The notes under the pieces were generated by a model that saw only the letters and a list, made by a program, of their open reading frames with translations, ran no database searches and was not told the origin of the DNA. From the NCBI GenBank assembly GCA_030068075.1, contig CM057843.1:12356001-12420000 (forward strand): a DNA stretch of 64,000 nucleotides, in the 5' to 3' direction. Of this stretch, positions 24,433 to 36,995 are shown piece after piece. Numbering within the stretch: the first letter of the stretch is position 1; each line of letters starts with the position of its first letter. The translations under genes were made by a program, and so were the position numbers. This stretch comes from Paguma larvata. Lineage: Eukaryota; Chordata; Mammalia; Carnivora; Viverridae.

Positions 24433-25610
24433 AATGATACATATTTATAAGTAGAACATTGTGGTACATATATTGCAGAGTATTTATAAATACAGCATAG
24501 TATTTACACAAGGGATCTGCAATGTAGACTTAGACAGGGTTGGTTTTTTTTCATATGTCACTCAGAAAATAAGTACTGAAGCTCCTTTTGAATGCTGCCA
24601 ATGTAGACATATAGAGGAAAATCAAATTAATTTTATAAGGACCTCACCGTCTATCATGGAGAACAGATGGGCAGACCCAAAGGTGGACTCAGGGCTACAT
24701 GCAAAGCTCTTCCCTTCAGAGGGGAGGGGAGAGGAGAGGTGTGAGGCAGGCGTCTCTGGCAGAAGGTGGCCATAAAGGAGGCCAGCCTGTTGACCAGCGG
24801 GTCACCTAGGCCTGTGAGCTTGGGCAGGACTTGAGGGTGGGGCCCCAGAGGGCCTCAAACATGGGGCAGAGAGCTTGGGCTCAAAGTTGTGGGAGCAGCT
24901 AAGGCAGAAGATGGCCTGGCCACATTTATGCTCATGAAAGATCATTCTTGGGCCAGTACTGGCAACCGCGGGGAGACCAGCACAGTCGAGGCCGCCCTCG
25001 GCCTGGGTTCTAACTATGGAACAGTGCCAAGGAGTTGAGCGCCGTACCCGGGAGAGTGGAATCCACAGACTTCCCACTGGATGCCAGCTGCTGCTGCGTG
25101 CCTCCCACAGAACACATCCCAGAGGCTCCCAGCTCCCCGCCTCGACTTGGATCAGTGGACAGTGGGATGACTGCGGGGCGCGCGGTGGGAAAGAGGTGGA
25201 GGTGACACTCACATGTGGGCCCGCCAGCGCCTGGGAGCATGTGGGGAGGAAGGCTAGGCCGCAGTGCAGGTAAAGTGTCCGGTGCTCCGAAGAAGGACAG
25301 ACCCCCTGCCCCACAGTGTGACGGGGAAACCAGACTCCTATCTTTCCCGGGGCCTTGAGATAGGGCTCGGGGGATGAGGAGAATGAGAGTACGCTGCTCC
25401 GCTGCCCTTGCATAAACCCCTTGGTTCGGCCTGTCATTTTCGAGAGCCTTTTGTTAGCCATCTTAGGGCCAGTCACTGGCCTCCAGGGTGGGCGGGGAGG
25501 CCTGGCTTTTCCTCCCCTCTCAGGGAGAGGATGGCCCGTGGTGCCAGTTCTCTTCACCCTGCCGGCCTCTTCTCTGTCCCTGGGTAGGAGACAAACGTGC
25601 CCAGGGCTTT

Positions 25611-25640
25611 CCTCCCTTTTCCTCCCTTTTCCTCCCTTTT
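25611..25640. repeat. 10-bp tandem repeat, three copies
   Basis: CCTCCCTTTT is repeated three times exactly, with a partial copy on either side. Confidence 0.9.
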
Positions 25641-25824
25641 CCTCGGGGCAAGCAGTCCTGAGAAAATGTATTGAATAAATTGTCTTCTCTCCACCACCCC
25701 CTTGCTCGGTGGGGAGCGTGTTGCGTGCACACTGGGAAACAGCAAGGGAGGCAGCCTGGGTCGTGCGCCAGCCCTGCGCCCTCACTTCCTGTGAGCAACT
25801 CTGTGAGGTAACGGATTTCTTTTG

Positions 25825-26420
25825 TTGTGGTAAGATATACACAACACAAAAAGTACTGTTGTAACCACTTTAAAGTGTACAGTTCAGTGGCATTTAGTAC
25901 ATTTATAATGTGCAACCATCCCTGCCGTCTAGTTCCAGAACTTTCTCATCACTCCAAACGGAAATCTCATACACATTAAGCAGTCACTCCTCATTCCCCA
26001 CTCCCCCACTCATCCCCTAGCAACCATTAATCTGCTTTCTGTCTCTATGAATTTGCCTATTCTAGACATTTCGTCAAAACTGAATTATACAGTATGCGTG
26101 CTTTTGTCTCTGGCTTCTTTCCCTTAGCATCATGTTTTCAAGGTTCACCTATGTTGAAGCACGTGTAAGTATTTCATTCTTCTTGTGGTCGAACTCCATT
26201 CTGTTGTATGACTAGAACTGATGGACATTTAGGCAGTTTCTACCTTTTGGCAATTGTGAATGATGGTGCTGTGAACATTTGTGTACAGGTTTTGTTTGAA
26301 CACCTCTTTTCAGTTCTTTGGGGTATAAACCTAGATGCAGGATTGCTGGGTCATATGGCAACTCCATGTTTAACTGTTTGAGAACCTCCAGAATATTGTC
26401 ACAGTAGCTGCTCCATTTTA
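25825..26420 (-). mobile_element. Old L1 3' region and ORF2 end, antisense
   Basis: 'ttaaagtgtacagttcagtg', 'ccgtctagttccagaacttt' and 'ggattgctgggtcatatggc' follow the expected order. The minus strand retains a weak ORF2-like stretch (VLKQLNMELPYDPAI) that is broken downstream. Confidence 0.88.
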
Positions 26421-26427
26421 CATTTGA

Positions 26428-26560
26428 AACAAGGGATATCGTTACTCCCATTTTACACTTGTGGAAACTGAGGTCTAAAATTTGCAGCTTGCCCACGGTG
26501 ACTTACGTGGTGAGCGGCAGAACTAGGATTCTATACCAAAGGTGGTGCTCTTCTTGGCTC
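26428..26560 (-). repeat. MIR fragment
   Basis: 'ctcccattttacacttgtgg', 'aaactgaggtctaaaatttg' and 'gtgagcggcagaactaggat' are reverse-complement MIR. Confidence 0.7.
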
Positions 26561-28097
26561 ATGGGTTCTAGAAACATAAAGCTCAGAGGCTACGTTAGGT
26601 CTGACAGAGGCTCCCCTGAGCCTTTGTCGGGGAGTAGGAGCTGGCAGCTCAGTCATCTGGCTCCTCCTCTCCTGGGGCGATGGGTCCACAGGTGACCGTC
26701 CCCCGTGCTGTAGCCCCTAGCCGGGCTGGCCCGGCCTCCTCTTGTAGGCAGAGTTGCAGCAGTCAGGTTTCATGTTGGAGTCCCTAGAGGGCAGAGAGGG
26801 GTGCAGAATCACAGCTCCCTCCAGAGGAGGCCGTGTGAGGCTACGGAAACAGACCTGGCACCCGAGGACTTGCAGCGAGACCGCGGTGTGAAGGACGGTT
26901 GTGAGCTGCCCCACGGACCACAAGGACTGTAGAATACATGGGAGGCTGGCCACACGCCTGGGCGGGGGACTTTACTGGCTTCTTGCTGGACAAGGAGTGG
27001 GAGGAAAGAAGTTCTGTGTGGTGGGCACCTACTGGGGCCCCTTGTCCATCCCCACTGCCCTGAGGCCCCTGGCCAAGGTTGGTGGAAGGCTTCTCTGAGC
27101 TGTCAGAGGGGTTAGGCGGGGGGTTTTGCTCACTGTCATCCTGGGTGGGTTCATGGGTATGTCTTAAGACCCTTTTTCCATGGGTCTTGCCAGTTTCCTT
27201 TGAGAACTTGGACTTTGAGGATATTCGTGTAGAGAGCTGCTCACTGTGGAGAGCTGTGGCCTGGGAGGGCTGAGAGTCAGGTGACCCATTCTACAACTGG
27301 ATGGCATTTGGTGCCCCACCTCTTGAGAGAGGGACTCATGATTCCTTAGATTCAGGACTCTGAGCAGCTTGGCAGTAGCAGGAAGAGCCAAGAGACGGTC
27401 TCTGTGATCCTGACCAGTGCATGTGCCTCTCAGGGCATGGGGTTCCAAGGGTGCCTGAGATGGGGTACAGTACTCAGCAAAGCTCCCCAAGGGCCACCTT
27501 CTTTGCATAGGAAATTCAGATCTAACCACCTTAATCCCAAAGAAAGGATGTGCTCTCTCCTTATATCTGGCCCACGGCCTGACCGACCCTCCAATGTGGC
27601 TGCCCGGGGAGGCTCTGTACGGGAGCTCGGTGTCGTCACCGCTGGGGGGGTGGGGTGGAGGAGGTCATGCTCCTGTGTAGGCTCTCTCTGATCCTGCCTG
27701 CCAACAGTTCTGCAGTAACCCTGGGCCACCGTTGTTCTGGGTGACCCCAGGCCCCTTTAGCACTGTGAGCCCCAGCTTGTGCATCTGTGTGTCAAGCCCG
27801 TCAGAGTGCCTTCCTCCTGTGGCTCTCATCAGGGTGAACCTGTAACTACTTATTCAGAGCCCTGCCCAACCCTGGAAGACATTATTCTTGCTGCAACAGC
27901 TCCTACCGAAAGGTAGAGTCTTCTTGTCCTTCCTGGAGCATACTCCGCCCTGCTTCTGGCATCGTGCAGACATGCTGGCTGACCACTGTCACCAGGTAGC
28001 ACTGCTTTTCCTACTCCTGAAGTGGGTCGTGGAGAGTATGAGAACATAATACAGAACGCAGGGCATGCGGTGAAAGTATTGTCTCATAATTTTTCAT

Positions 28098-28117
28098 TCC
28101 GTGTGTGTGTGTGTGTG
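28098..28117. repeat. (GT)n microsatellite
   Basis: About ten GT units. Confidence 0.8.
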
Positions 28118-31100
28118 CCCATACAACTGTTCATCCCAAAGTGAAATGCACTGTTCTCTGTCAGTCACGGGCAGATGAGTTTGAAATACACGAACTATTG
28201 CAGGACCTGCAGTAGACTGGGTTAAGATTTTGTGAGCACTTCTTTGTCCTGGGGGAAAGGCTTCGTCTCTGTTTTCCCATCTGAAGTGGGGAGGCGGGAG
28301 TCCCATTCCATCCAAGCCTTGCCTGGCCTCTGGTTCTATAAGCACAGCTGCCTGCAGGGAAGGGCCCCCATCGATAGCTCTAAAAGGCCCCTCCTTGTAG
28401 TACATCTGTCCTCCTTTCCTCTTCTTTTCCTCTGGCTCTTAGGAACTTACCTTCCCAAACTTCTAGATCCAACAAGAAGTGGAGGAGGCCTGTTGTCCCT
28501 AAAGTGCATGGGATGGGGGTGGAGGGTCTCAAGGTAGTAAGGCTGCTATGGCAGGATCTTCCAAAGCAAGCCTCTGGCAGGTGCCCGGCTGCAGTGGGCA
28601 GAGGTTCCCTTGGCCTTTTGTGGGCCAGGGGGCAAATAAATGACAGAGGGCTGGGTTCTAAGCAGGTGTGGTCACATCCCTGGAGAGAGCCCTTTGTCTT
28701 TGCAGTCCTGCTTGGTCACTTTATGCTTACATGGTCTTTGGCCTTGGGATTAGTTAACACTGATGCAGCTCTACCATCTTAGCTGATGTGTGTGGGGTTC
28801 AGAAGAGGACTGGAAGCCCCCAGGTGGCCGGAGAGCATCTAGTGACTTTGCTGGCTGAGGACTTAACCCATAACTTGACAACAGAGCAGAGTTGGATGGC
28901 CTGCAGACAGCCATCTCTTTATTCAAATTGAGCAAAACTAGGTGCCGCTCACCCTCGTAGGAGGCCTGGATTCCTAACCTCTGGAGGCACAGAGTGAGAG
29001 CAGGGAGCTTGTCAGGGGGAGCTGGCCCCTCTGCTGACAGTGTTGCAGGAAGGAGTTCCCTCTGGCTGGACGTGGATTGCAGCCTAGATATCTGCCCTCG
29101 CTTTCTAAGCACGAGGCCTGGTCTAGCCAGGAGATGGATTGTCAAGGGTCTTTTCTCCCCTCAGCTCTGAGAATGCAGAAGGGTGCGGCCCCCTCCTGCC
29201 CTGAGGTGGGGAGAGCCCCACCACACCTGGGAGCTCTCTGGAGACCTTTGGTTGCCCCAGTCCATGGTATGAGTGGAGGATGGGGATGGCGGTGTTGGCA
29301 GCCCCAGGGGACTGCGGGAGTATCAGTAAGAAGACACACTGGCCCCAGGCCTGGGCATTCGGTGAGCACCTTCACCGCAGGTAGCCCTGGTGCTGGTGAG
29401 GCTTCTCCCCCAGGTGGCACTGTGGAGACTCAAGAGGAACTATGTTCACAGTGCCTGTGAGTAGGAACCTGGGCCACATTTCAGTTCTCCCTTCTCTTCT
29501 GATCACCATTGACTGTGCTCCCTTTTCCCCACGTGTCTAATAGGGTTAGATAGTGCCCTATTAGAGTAATATGCCTCACAAGTAATATGTGAGGAGGCAT
29601 GGAAGAGGCTGTAATTATGAGATCCTGACGCACGAATAGTAAATCAACGTTCCTCTCCTTCAGCCATAGCTTGTTATCTCTTGGCCTTTTATTGACACTT
29701 CTGAAAGCTCTTCTGGAAGGAGGCAAAGACCTCATTTTGCACACACGGAAAACTGAGGCACAAAAGAGGTTGTAGGAAGTCTTAGGGTATGGCTGGTGAT
29801 GAGGTCCCACGGTCGCATTCAGCTGCAGGGCTAGCTGGGAAGTCTTACTGGTGGCTGGTGGTTACATGTCCAGCAAACACAGTTACTGTGCAAGAGGGGA
29901 CAGTGAGCAGTTTTGTGACCCGAACCCTAGAACGGTAGTCTCTAAAGATAAGCCCACTAGGTGGTATAGTGAGAAGAAAGTATTAGAACTTCTGTTGGTG
30001 TGTTTTATTGTCCCCATTTAACTTACCCGTGTGTGTTATGTATGTGTTAACGGTTTATAAGTTATTGGCTCAATAGCACAGATAGACAACTTATGCCCAT
30101 GCATTCGTGTGGCACAGGTGGGCATACACTGGCACCATGTGACACCCATGAGCCCAAGTGTTGGAGTGGGCATCGAGGACAAAGGAGGAAAAGTGACCCT
30201 GGAAAAGCCCCTCTGATGTCCCCCTCTCCCCTCTGTGGTCGTCCTCAGGGCCCTAATCCTCACAGCAGTCCACAGCATCAGGGTCCTTGTTTCAGGCACA
30301 AGGACCCACCTCCGAGAACCCGTGAGCCTTGTCAGTGCTAAGGAGGAGCGTGTGCTTCAGCGTGCAGGAGGCTAAGAGAGCAGAGAGGTCACCACCCAAA
30401 AGAAGGTTGAGACAGGGCAGTGGCATGATGCCAGAGCAGACCTGGGATTAGAAATTCTGAAGAGTGGGGGGACTGGAACTGGACTGCGGAGGTTTGGAAG
30501 TCCTGGAGGACCATGTGGGCCCCGCCCTGGGTTGGAAGGTGTGTTCTTGTGGCTGTGGGAGCACTACTCATTGGGGTTGGGGGCAGGCACCAGATGCTTG
30601 TGGGCCTCCCCAGCCAGAAGACGAATTGGAGGAGGGAGGGTCCCAGGCTACCAACCTCACTCACTGCTACTGAAGAACCCCCCTGGTTGCTTGCAGGATA
30701 AGCCACCAAGCTCCCTTTCCCAGCTCAAAGATTCTCTAGAAGTGCCCAGGAGAGATGCCACAAGGCTGCTTCCCTGAGGGAGAGCACTAGGTTTAGTATG
30801 GGTGTGCCCTCTCTCAGAAGTGGTACTCTGGCCCCTGTCTAATCATACCTGAAGTCAGAGGCTTCCCTGCGAGGTCACAGTTGGCTGTCCTGTCCTGCCT
30901 CCTGCATTCTGAACTGAGCCTAAAGAAGGATGGGCTGAACCCAGAGGTCCCATGAGGAAAGGCTTCTTGGAGCTGGCAAGCACACTCCTTCTCCCTCCTG
31001 TGGACCAGAAAGCTGGCAGCCATATTGGGTGAGGTCACTGGAACTCAGCACCCCTCTCATCTGACTTCTGCAGTTAGACACCAGAGAATGAGGAGGGAGG

Positions 31101-32041
31101 TGGCAATAGGTCAGAAATGCTGGTGGGTTGGCCTGGAAGATACCAGGAAGCTCATATGCACTCGAGCTGGAAGAGTCTAGGGAGCTTCCTCCTTCCTTTC
31201 ATTTGACAGATGAAGATTTTCCCACTAGTGGGGTTAGTTGGTCTGAACTTGGCATCCACGCCAGACCCAGCATCCTGACCTTCAGACCAGGCCCCTTCCC
31301 TGTGCCCTGGCAATACGGAGCTCGCAGCTGGGCAGGGGAAGGACCTACCCTTAGAGCTCTAGGAGGGAGGCACCTGATAAGGCAGCCCCAGCTGGCCGCC
31401 CTTGGCTCTCTTTCCCTGCTGCTGCTTTGGGAACCCAACCAGGGAAGTGCCGAGTCCTTGGGGGGAGCTCAGTAGGGAAGCTGGCAGCTGCCCTGGAAGT
31501 GGGGGGCAGTCCCCCGACAATGCCCCATACCACCTGAGGTCCTGGCCAAGGCTCCCCTCCCTGTGAGAGCCGCCAGAAAGGGGCGTTAAGGTAGTGCCTT
31601 GACTGACTCCAGGCCAGGAGCTCTTTGCCCTTGACGTGGTGACAGCCACGACACCTTGTTTCCCTCCCAGAAGCATCTTCCTGTTTGGGGGAAAGAGGAG
31701 AGGCCAGAGGACGCAGGGCTAACAGATCCTCTTTAGGAAGGTCTTCCCGACAACCCTCACCCCGGTAGGAATTTAAAGCCTTCTCTGCTTGTTTGGTGTT
31801 CTGTCCCCAATTTCAGGGTCTAACAGTGTCAGAAAAGGGGAAAAAAAGGTTATTATTTGTTGTTCGAGCGCCGGCCAGGCCGCCTTGTAGCAGGGCGCTC
31901 CTGGGAGGCAGGCGGCAGTGGGTCATCTGCCCGGAGTGGGTGTGGCCTACCTTTAAAGCATTTACGATGCATGCGGCTCCAGCCTGCCAGCCCACAGCCT
32001 GCCTTCCAGGATGTGGCTTCTCTCTGGCCCCCTCCTTGCCT

Positions 32042-32051
32042 CTAAAAATAA
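32042..32051. promoter_or_regulatory. MEF2-type motif (candidate)
   Basis: CTAAAAATAA fits YTA(A/T)4TAR exactly. It lies about 460 bases upstream of the first exon in the window. A role is speculative. Confidence 0.25.
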
Positions 32052-32511
32052 CCTTGCTATTTTGGAACCACCTCCTGGAGCCTTTTCTCACTGCTCCCTT
32101 GGATCAGTAACCCCTGTGAGACCTGGCTCTTGGCGGCCTCTGTCCTCCCAGCTGTCCTCCCCGAGCGGTCCCCTTCCTCTCTCCCCCCTTCCCCCAGTAC
32201 CAGCTGGGATATTGTTCTCCAGCTAGGAAGGAATGTCCAGCTGGCTGTCCTCCGAGAAGAGCAGACCTGTCACCTCTCCTCCCTGGGGATGGGTAGGGAG
32301 GAAGTGGAGCCATGACGGTGGCAGCGAGGCAGAACACCCCACCCTGCGCCTCTTTTGTGTTTGGGGATCCACACCGCCGCGGGGCATTCAGGTGCCCGTC
32401 GAAGCGACAAGCGTTGGGAGGGCCTGGGGCCTCAGGGACAGTCCATACTGCCTTACTCCGACCCGTGAGTGCTGCCTCTGAGTGACTCCCTGTCCCCTCT
32501 CCTTCTTGCAG

Positions 32512-32663
32512 CCGACAACCCTGCCTCAGGGCACTATCAACATGAACCAGTGCACAGACGTGGTGGATGGGGAGGCCCGGACAGGCCAGAAGTTCTCCCT
32601 GTGCATCCTGACCCCTGAGAAGGAGCACTTCATCCGGGCAGAGACCAAGGAGATCATCAGCGG
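32512..32663 (+). CDS. MPRIP: MPRIP exon: middle of PH domain 1
   Basis: Encodes 50 codons plus two bases, from PTTLPQGTINMN to KEHFIRAETKEIISG. I recognise this as the second half of the first pleckstrin-homology domain of myosin phosphatase Rho-interacting protein, an actin-bound scaffold linking RhoA and the MYPT1 subunit of myosin phosphatase. The acceptor is a pyrimidine tract ending TTCTTGCAG and the donor is GG/GTGAGT. The exon starts in phase 0 and ends in phase 2; the split glycine codon is completed by the A that opens the next exon. The exon is internal: the preceding PH1 strands and the start codon lie upstream of the window. There is no frameshift or stop, and codon use is GC-rich, unlike the flanking intron. 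Confidence 0.97.
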
Positions 32664-33069
32664 GTGAGTCTGCCCCACACATTGTGGGAGGAGGCGCCTG
32701 CCCACCAGCGGGTTCTCGGACCAGTTCCCTTTGGCACAAATTGAGCAATATCGCCATCCCTTTCTTCATCAGACGTGTCCCTGCTTCTGAGTCCCCTCTT
32801 TCTCTTCACAGCGCGACTGTGTGCCTGGTCACCATGCCAGAAACCTGGCCTCACCCTCCACCCGCCTTTGTGTCATCCCCATGTCCACATACTCGCCAAG
32901 GCTGTCTCCTCATGTCCTGTGTACTCGGGCGCCTCCCTCTGCTGGCACTGCCTGGTTCCAGGGCTGCCTCGTCTTCTGTAGGCCCCTCACTGGTCTCCCC
33001 ACCTGCATTCTCACGCCTCCCCAACCTTGTGTCACTCGACTGTGAGGGGCTCAGTCCCCAGAGCTCATC

Positions 33070-33480
33070 TGACCTTGCCTCTCTCCTCCCTAAAACCCCA
33101 TCACTTGAGGGGCAAGTCCAAGTTCCTTGGCTGGCTCTGGTGGGGGGACCCTTCGCAGCCCTCCAGCCTCACCTCCACCACCCTTGTGTCCCTTCGCACT
33201 GAGTTGCTTGTCACCACATACGCCCGTGCTGCCCACTAGTTCTGTGCTTTCACTGCCACCCTGCCTTCAATCTGGAATGATTCCTCCATCCTTCAGGCTG
33301 GTAGAGTCAGCCAGAGTATGCACTCTTCCAGGAAGCCTTCCCCCTTGAGGCACTTGGTGCCATCAACTGGCTCTTATAAAAGATGCAGATTGTCTGTGTG
33401 CACATGTGGCTTCCTTAGCCAACAGCAGGTCCTTGAGGCTGGAGGCTGTGCCTTGCTCGCCGTCCCCATGCCTGTACACA
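33070..33480 (+). repeat. L2 LINE 3' fragment
   Basis: 'ccttcaatctggaatgattc', 'ctcttccaggaagccttccc' and 'gtccttgaggctggaggctg' follow the order of the LINE-2 3' region on the plus strand. Its left edge is uncertain and may reach back to about 32.85 kb. Confidence 0.65.
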
Positions 33481-34258
33481 GCAGTCACTCCAGTGCTGCT
33501 GCATACACTGGCTTCTTTGTCCAGGTGGAAGGAAAAAAAGTCTCTGAGGCACACCACTGCTCTGACCGTGCCCTGCACCGAGGCTTAGGGGGAAGTCCTG
33601 GGAAGCCGGAGGGGAGCCCAGGTTTTCAGGCCGACGGTCCAGGGAAGCAGAGCTCGGTGCTCCTGAGCCCGAGGGCGGGTCCCTGCTCCCGGGGCACCGT
33701 TTACCAGCTCAGTGCAACCTCACCTCGCAGCACATGCATAGTGAGCAGGCTCCACTAGCCCAGCAGGGAGCTTGGGTGCCGGATCTTGGAAAATCCCATT
33801 GGTCCTTTAAGACTGAGAAGGCTTTGAGAGAAAGTCAGACTCGGGGGCTAGGGGTACTGGGCTGGTTATTGCAGTGCAGAGTAGAGGGAGATAGAGTGTG
33901 AAGCCTTTTGGTTTCAACAAGTAAAAAGACTCTGAGCACTGACCTTCAGGATCTCAGGCCAAGGCTGCCGTATGAGGAAGTGAGGACACTGATCAGAAGA
34001 TCCCCAATTTTTGCCGAGTTCGAAAGTTCAAGTCCACACTGTGATGAGAGGGAGCAGAGGGCCAGTGCAGCAGAGGGCTGCACTGCAGAGTGACCAGGTG
34101 ACCCTATGCTGAGGGTACCAGTTCGCCCTGAGTCCTTTTCCCTTGGAGAGAGGTAGGTTTGCATTTCTAACTCCTGCGGACAAACAGGAGGACCACTTTG
34201 CCTCTGCCTCTCCCTGGCCTTAATTCCAGAACCACATGGTTTAAGAATGTGGAGAGCG

Positions 34259-34356
34259 TGAGGTGCCTGGCCGGCTCAGTCAGAGGAGCAGGCTACTCTT
34301 GATCTCGGGGTCATGGGTTTGAGCTTAACTTAAAAAAACTTAAAAAAAAAAAAAAG
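34259..34356 (+). mobile_element. Short, decayed carnivore SINE
   Basis: 'tgaggtgcctggccggctca' and 'cttgatctcggggtcatggg' followed by a poly(A) tail. The head is mutated and the body is short, as in older carnivore SINEs. Confidence 0.8.
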
Positions 34357-36854
34357 TATAGAGATCTTTTACAGAGAGTGCCCTCATCCTTCAGTTGGGA
34401 GACTAAAGCTTTAGGAACGCGAGGACCCCGACCGAGGGCCCCGCTCCAGGCCTGAGTGACAGCACAGAACCACTTGCAGTTCCTGGCTCACACTTGCTGC
34501 CGCAGCCTGCCTGACAGAAACGCGTAGGCCCAGGCTCCACTGCCCAGCTGGATTCCTTGGGGGAGATCTAGCCTTGGGAGCGAGGTCCCGTGGAGGTTCT
34601 GATGAGCAGGTGCGGCAGGGAAAAAGGTGGGTGTCCAAGGTCCCCAAGACAGACTGGGTCGTGTGTGACTGGGGGAGCAGTCACACATGGGACGGGGATG
34701 TAGTGGTGTGCCACATGGCTTTAGGAAGCTGGCATCTGATAGTGCCTCTGGCAGGTGGCCTAAATCCTACCTACCATTAGGCACTTGCCACAGGCCAAGG
34801 GACCTCCTATGGTCACCGCCTGTATGGGGACTGGGGACTGCCATTCCCATGCAGCGTGGGTAGACAAGGTCATTGGTGGACTGCAATATCAGATGCACGT
34901 TCTCTCAGGGTCCCACATGTAGGCTGGGCTGTCATGAGGGTAGGAGGTTTGTGTGGTGACCCACTGGCATACCTGGAGCCAAAGTCACCCAGCACTTTCC
35001 TCTCTCCTCATCCTGGGTCTGGGCCTCACTTACCCCTCCCCAGCAGGCAGGGCTCACCGCAGCAGCCTGCCTCTGGGCCCCTGGGCAGCAGCTTCCGCAT
35101 CTTTGGCACCTGCTCGGACACTTGGCCTTCTTCAGGGAGACGGGTGGGGCGGCGTCCCCTGGGTACAGACTTCTGCCCCCATCTCCTCTCACCCGTCAGC
35201 CTCTCACCTTTGTGGATTGACCCCTCTCTTGGCATCCTCACCACCTGGCACAGCTCCTTTGCCCAGGTAATCTCATCTGGCCCTGCAGAGACCCTGAAAT
35301 GAGTCTAAGCACGCAGCTCCCTCATGAGCGGCAGACACTTCCTCTGGGCCGACGTAGAGCAGGAGCTGTTGGGGACAGTCCCGTCCAGCCTTCTTCCCAG
35401 GATCTCCTCTGAACAGAGGCCCCTGAGCAGCCTGCAGCGTCTTTCCCGAGCTGGATGGAGAGAGTTGGCAGTTCTCTTTCCCAGCTCTCTTGTGCCAGGA
35501 AGAGCCTTCAGGATGTTTGGGGCACAGCTTTAATGCAGCTCTTTTAGAGGAATTGGGATATAAGCAGAGTTGATGGGAAGGGGGGCTCTTCCATGCTCTC
35601 CAACTGGGCTGAGTCTGAGCTTTCCCCCTTTTCCGTGCCCCTGCCTTTCAGCTCTGTCCCCCTCAGTGTTATCACCCTGGCTCTGCTGTCAGAGTTGGGG
35701 GACACTCTCCCAGGTCCCTGGCACTCACATCCATGACTGATCTGTGTCCATCCTCACCCCTCACCTCTCTTCTCTTCCCTGGGTCTATTTTACATTGTAA
35801 CACAGCCCAATACGTTACATGCTTCCTACTGGGCTCCCGTGAGAAATCTGAGCTCAGGGGACACATTCCAAGCACAGCCTGCCCCTGTCTGCCCTCAGCC
35901 CCTGAGTCTCCAGCACGGCTCCCTGAGCTCCGTTGTCAGCAGTGCCACCACAGCACAGATCTCTTTCCTCAAGGCCCTGTCCTGCAGGGGTTACGGGCAG
36001 GGGCTCAGGGCTCCCCACAGGGTCTGCACCCACCTGCTACACTCCCTGTGCTCCTGGGGCCCTGGAGGACTAGGCGACTTTGTCAACCAGCCTCTTCTCC
36101 TGTCCTAAGTGAAGCTATGAGAGGGGTTCTTCGGCAGACACAGCTCGTTGGAATGCCCAAAAGAATTGTCAGCCCCTGTGACATGCTGGAAAGTGGGAGC
36201 ACATAACCCCAGGAGCATGTGAGTTCCTCAGATTACGTGAGTGGCGCCCTCAGAGAGTCTGCTTATCTGCTGGCCTTGCACATACAGTCATGGCCTCTGT
36301 TCTTGCTTTGGGAGCACCCCGCGGAGAAGTGACCCACAGGACCTGTGCCTTAGGTCCCTGTGGTGCAGGCAGTTGTTTGTTGTCTCAGAAAATTGAGAAT
36401 TACCGGCTCTGAGCCGGTGTCCAGGTGCTGTGATTCCCCACACCCAAGCCCACTTTCCCCACTGTCAGCTGTCAACAACCAGCACACCCTCCTAAGGCTG
36501 TCCTAGAAGGTCAGAGACTGTGACTGGCCTCCCCTCCTCCACCCCAAATTAAAGAAGCACCTGTGAGTGAGAAAGACGTGAGCCCTTCTACTTTCTACCC
36601 GACCCTGGCTCAGGGACTGGTGGTGGCTACAGCCTCCTGCCAGGGTGCTAGCAGTGTGGGTTCTGCCTCACAGTGCAGCTCAGCCACTCCCACTGGCCCA
36701 CCCACAGACCCTCGTGTTCTAGGAAGAAGGGAGGCCAGAGTCTCCTGCCGTTCTTTTCCCTCTAGAGAGAGTGCCCTTCATCACCGGGTTCCTCCTGCAC
36801 CTCCGCTCCTTCTGTCCCCACTCATCCAACCCTCCCAGATGTTAATGAAGCTCA

Positions 36855-36995
36855 GGTGGGGCAAGTGGTGGATATGTCATGTCCTAATCCACCGCCTGGT
36901 TTCAGAGGTGGGGAGACTGAAGCCCGGAGGTGCTGGGAGCCACCTAAGGTCGTGGTTAGAGAGTAGCAGAGCCAGATCTATATCAAGCCTCCTGC
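36855..36995 (-). repeat. MIR fragment
   Basis: 'tttcagaggtggggagactg', 'aagcccggaggtgctgggag' and 'gagtagcagagccagatcta' are reverse-complement MIR. Confidence 0.65.

Larger units (their letters stand above)
1..32511 (+). other. MPRIP: MPRIP upstream intron (3' part)
   Basis: No MPRIP exon was recognised here. The first exon found begins in the middle of PH domain 1, so an upstream exon must end to the left of the window; calling this stretch intron is an inference from that. It holds SINEs, an MLT1-type LTR, antisense L1 3' ends, L2/MIR relics, a SINE-split MER5A and simple repeats, listed separately. The remainder, including the AT-rich first 500 bases, is unassigned unique or very old sequence. 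The intron ends in a pyrimidine-rich tract and CAG directly before the exon. Confidence 0.75.

Noticed and set aside
1..32511. The upstream MPRIP exons coding the start of PH1 (GGWLLLAPDG to RYALDEM region).
   Set aside because: I looked for their characteristic codons and found no match, so they are taken to lie upstream. A translated alignment would settle this.
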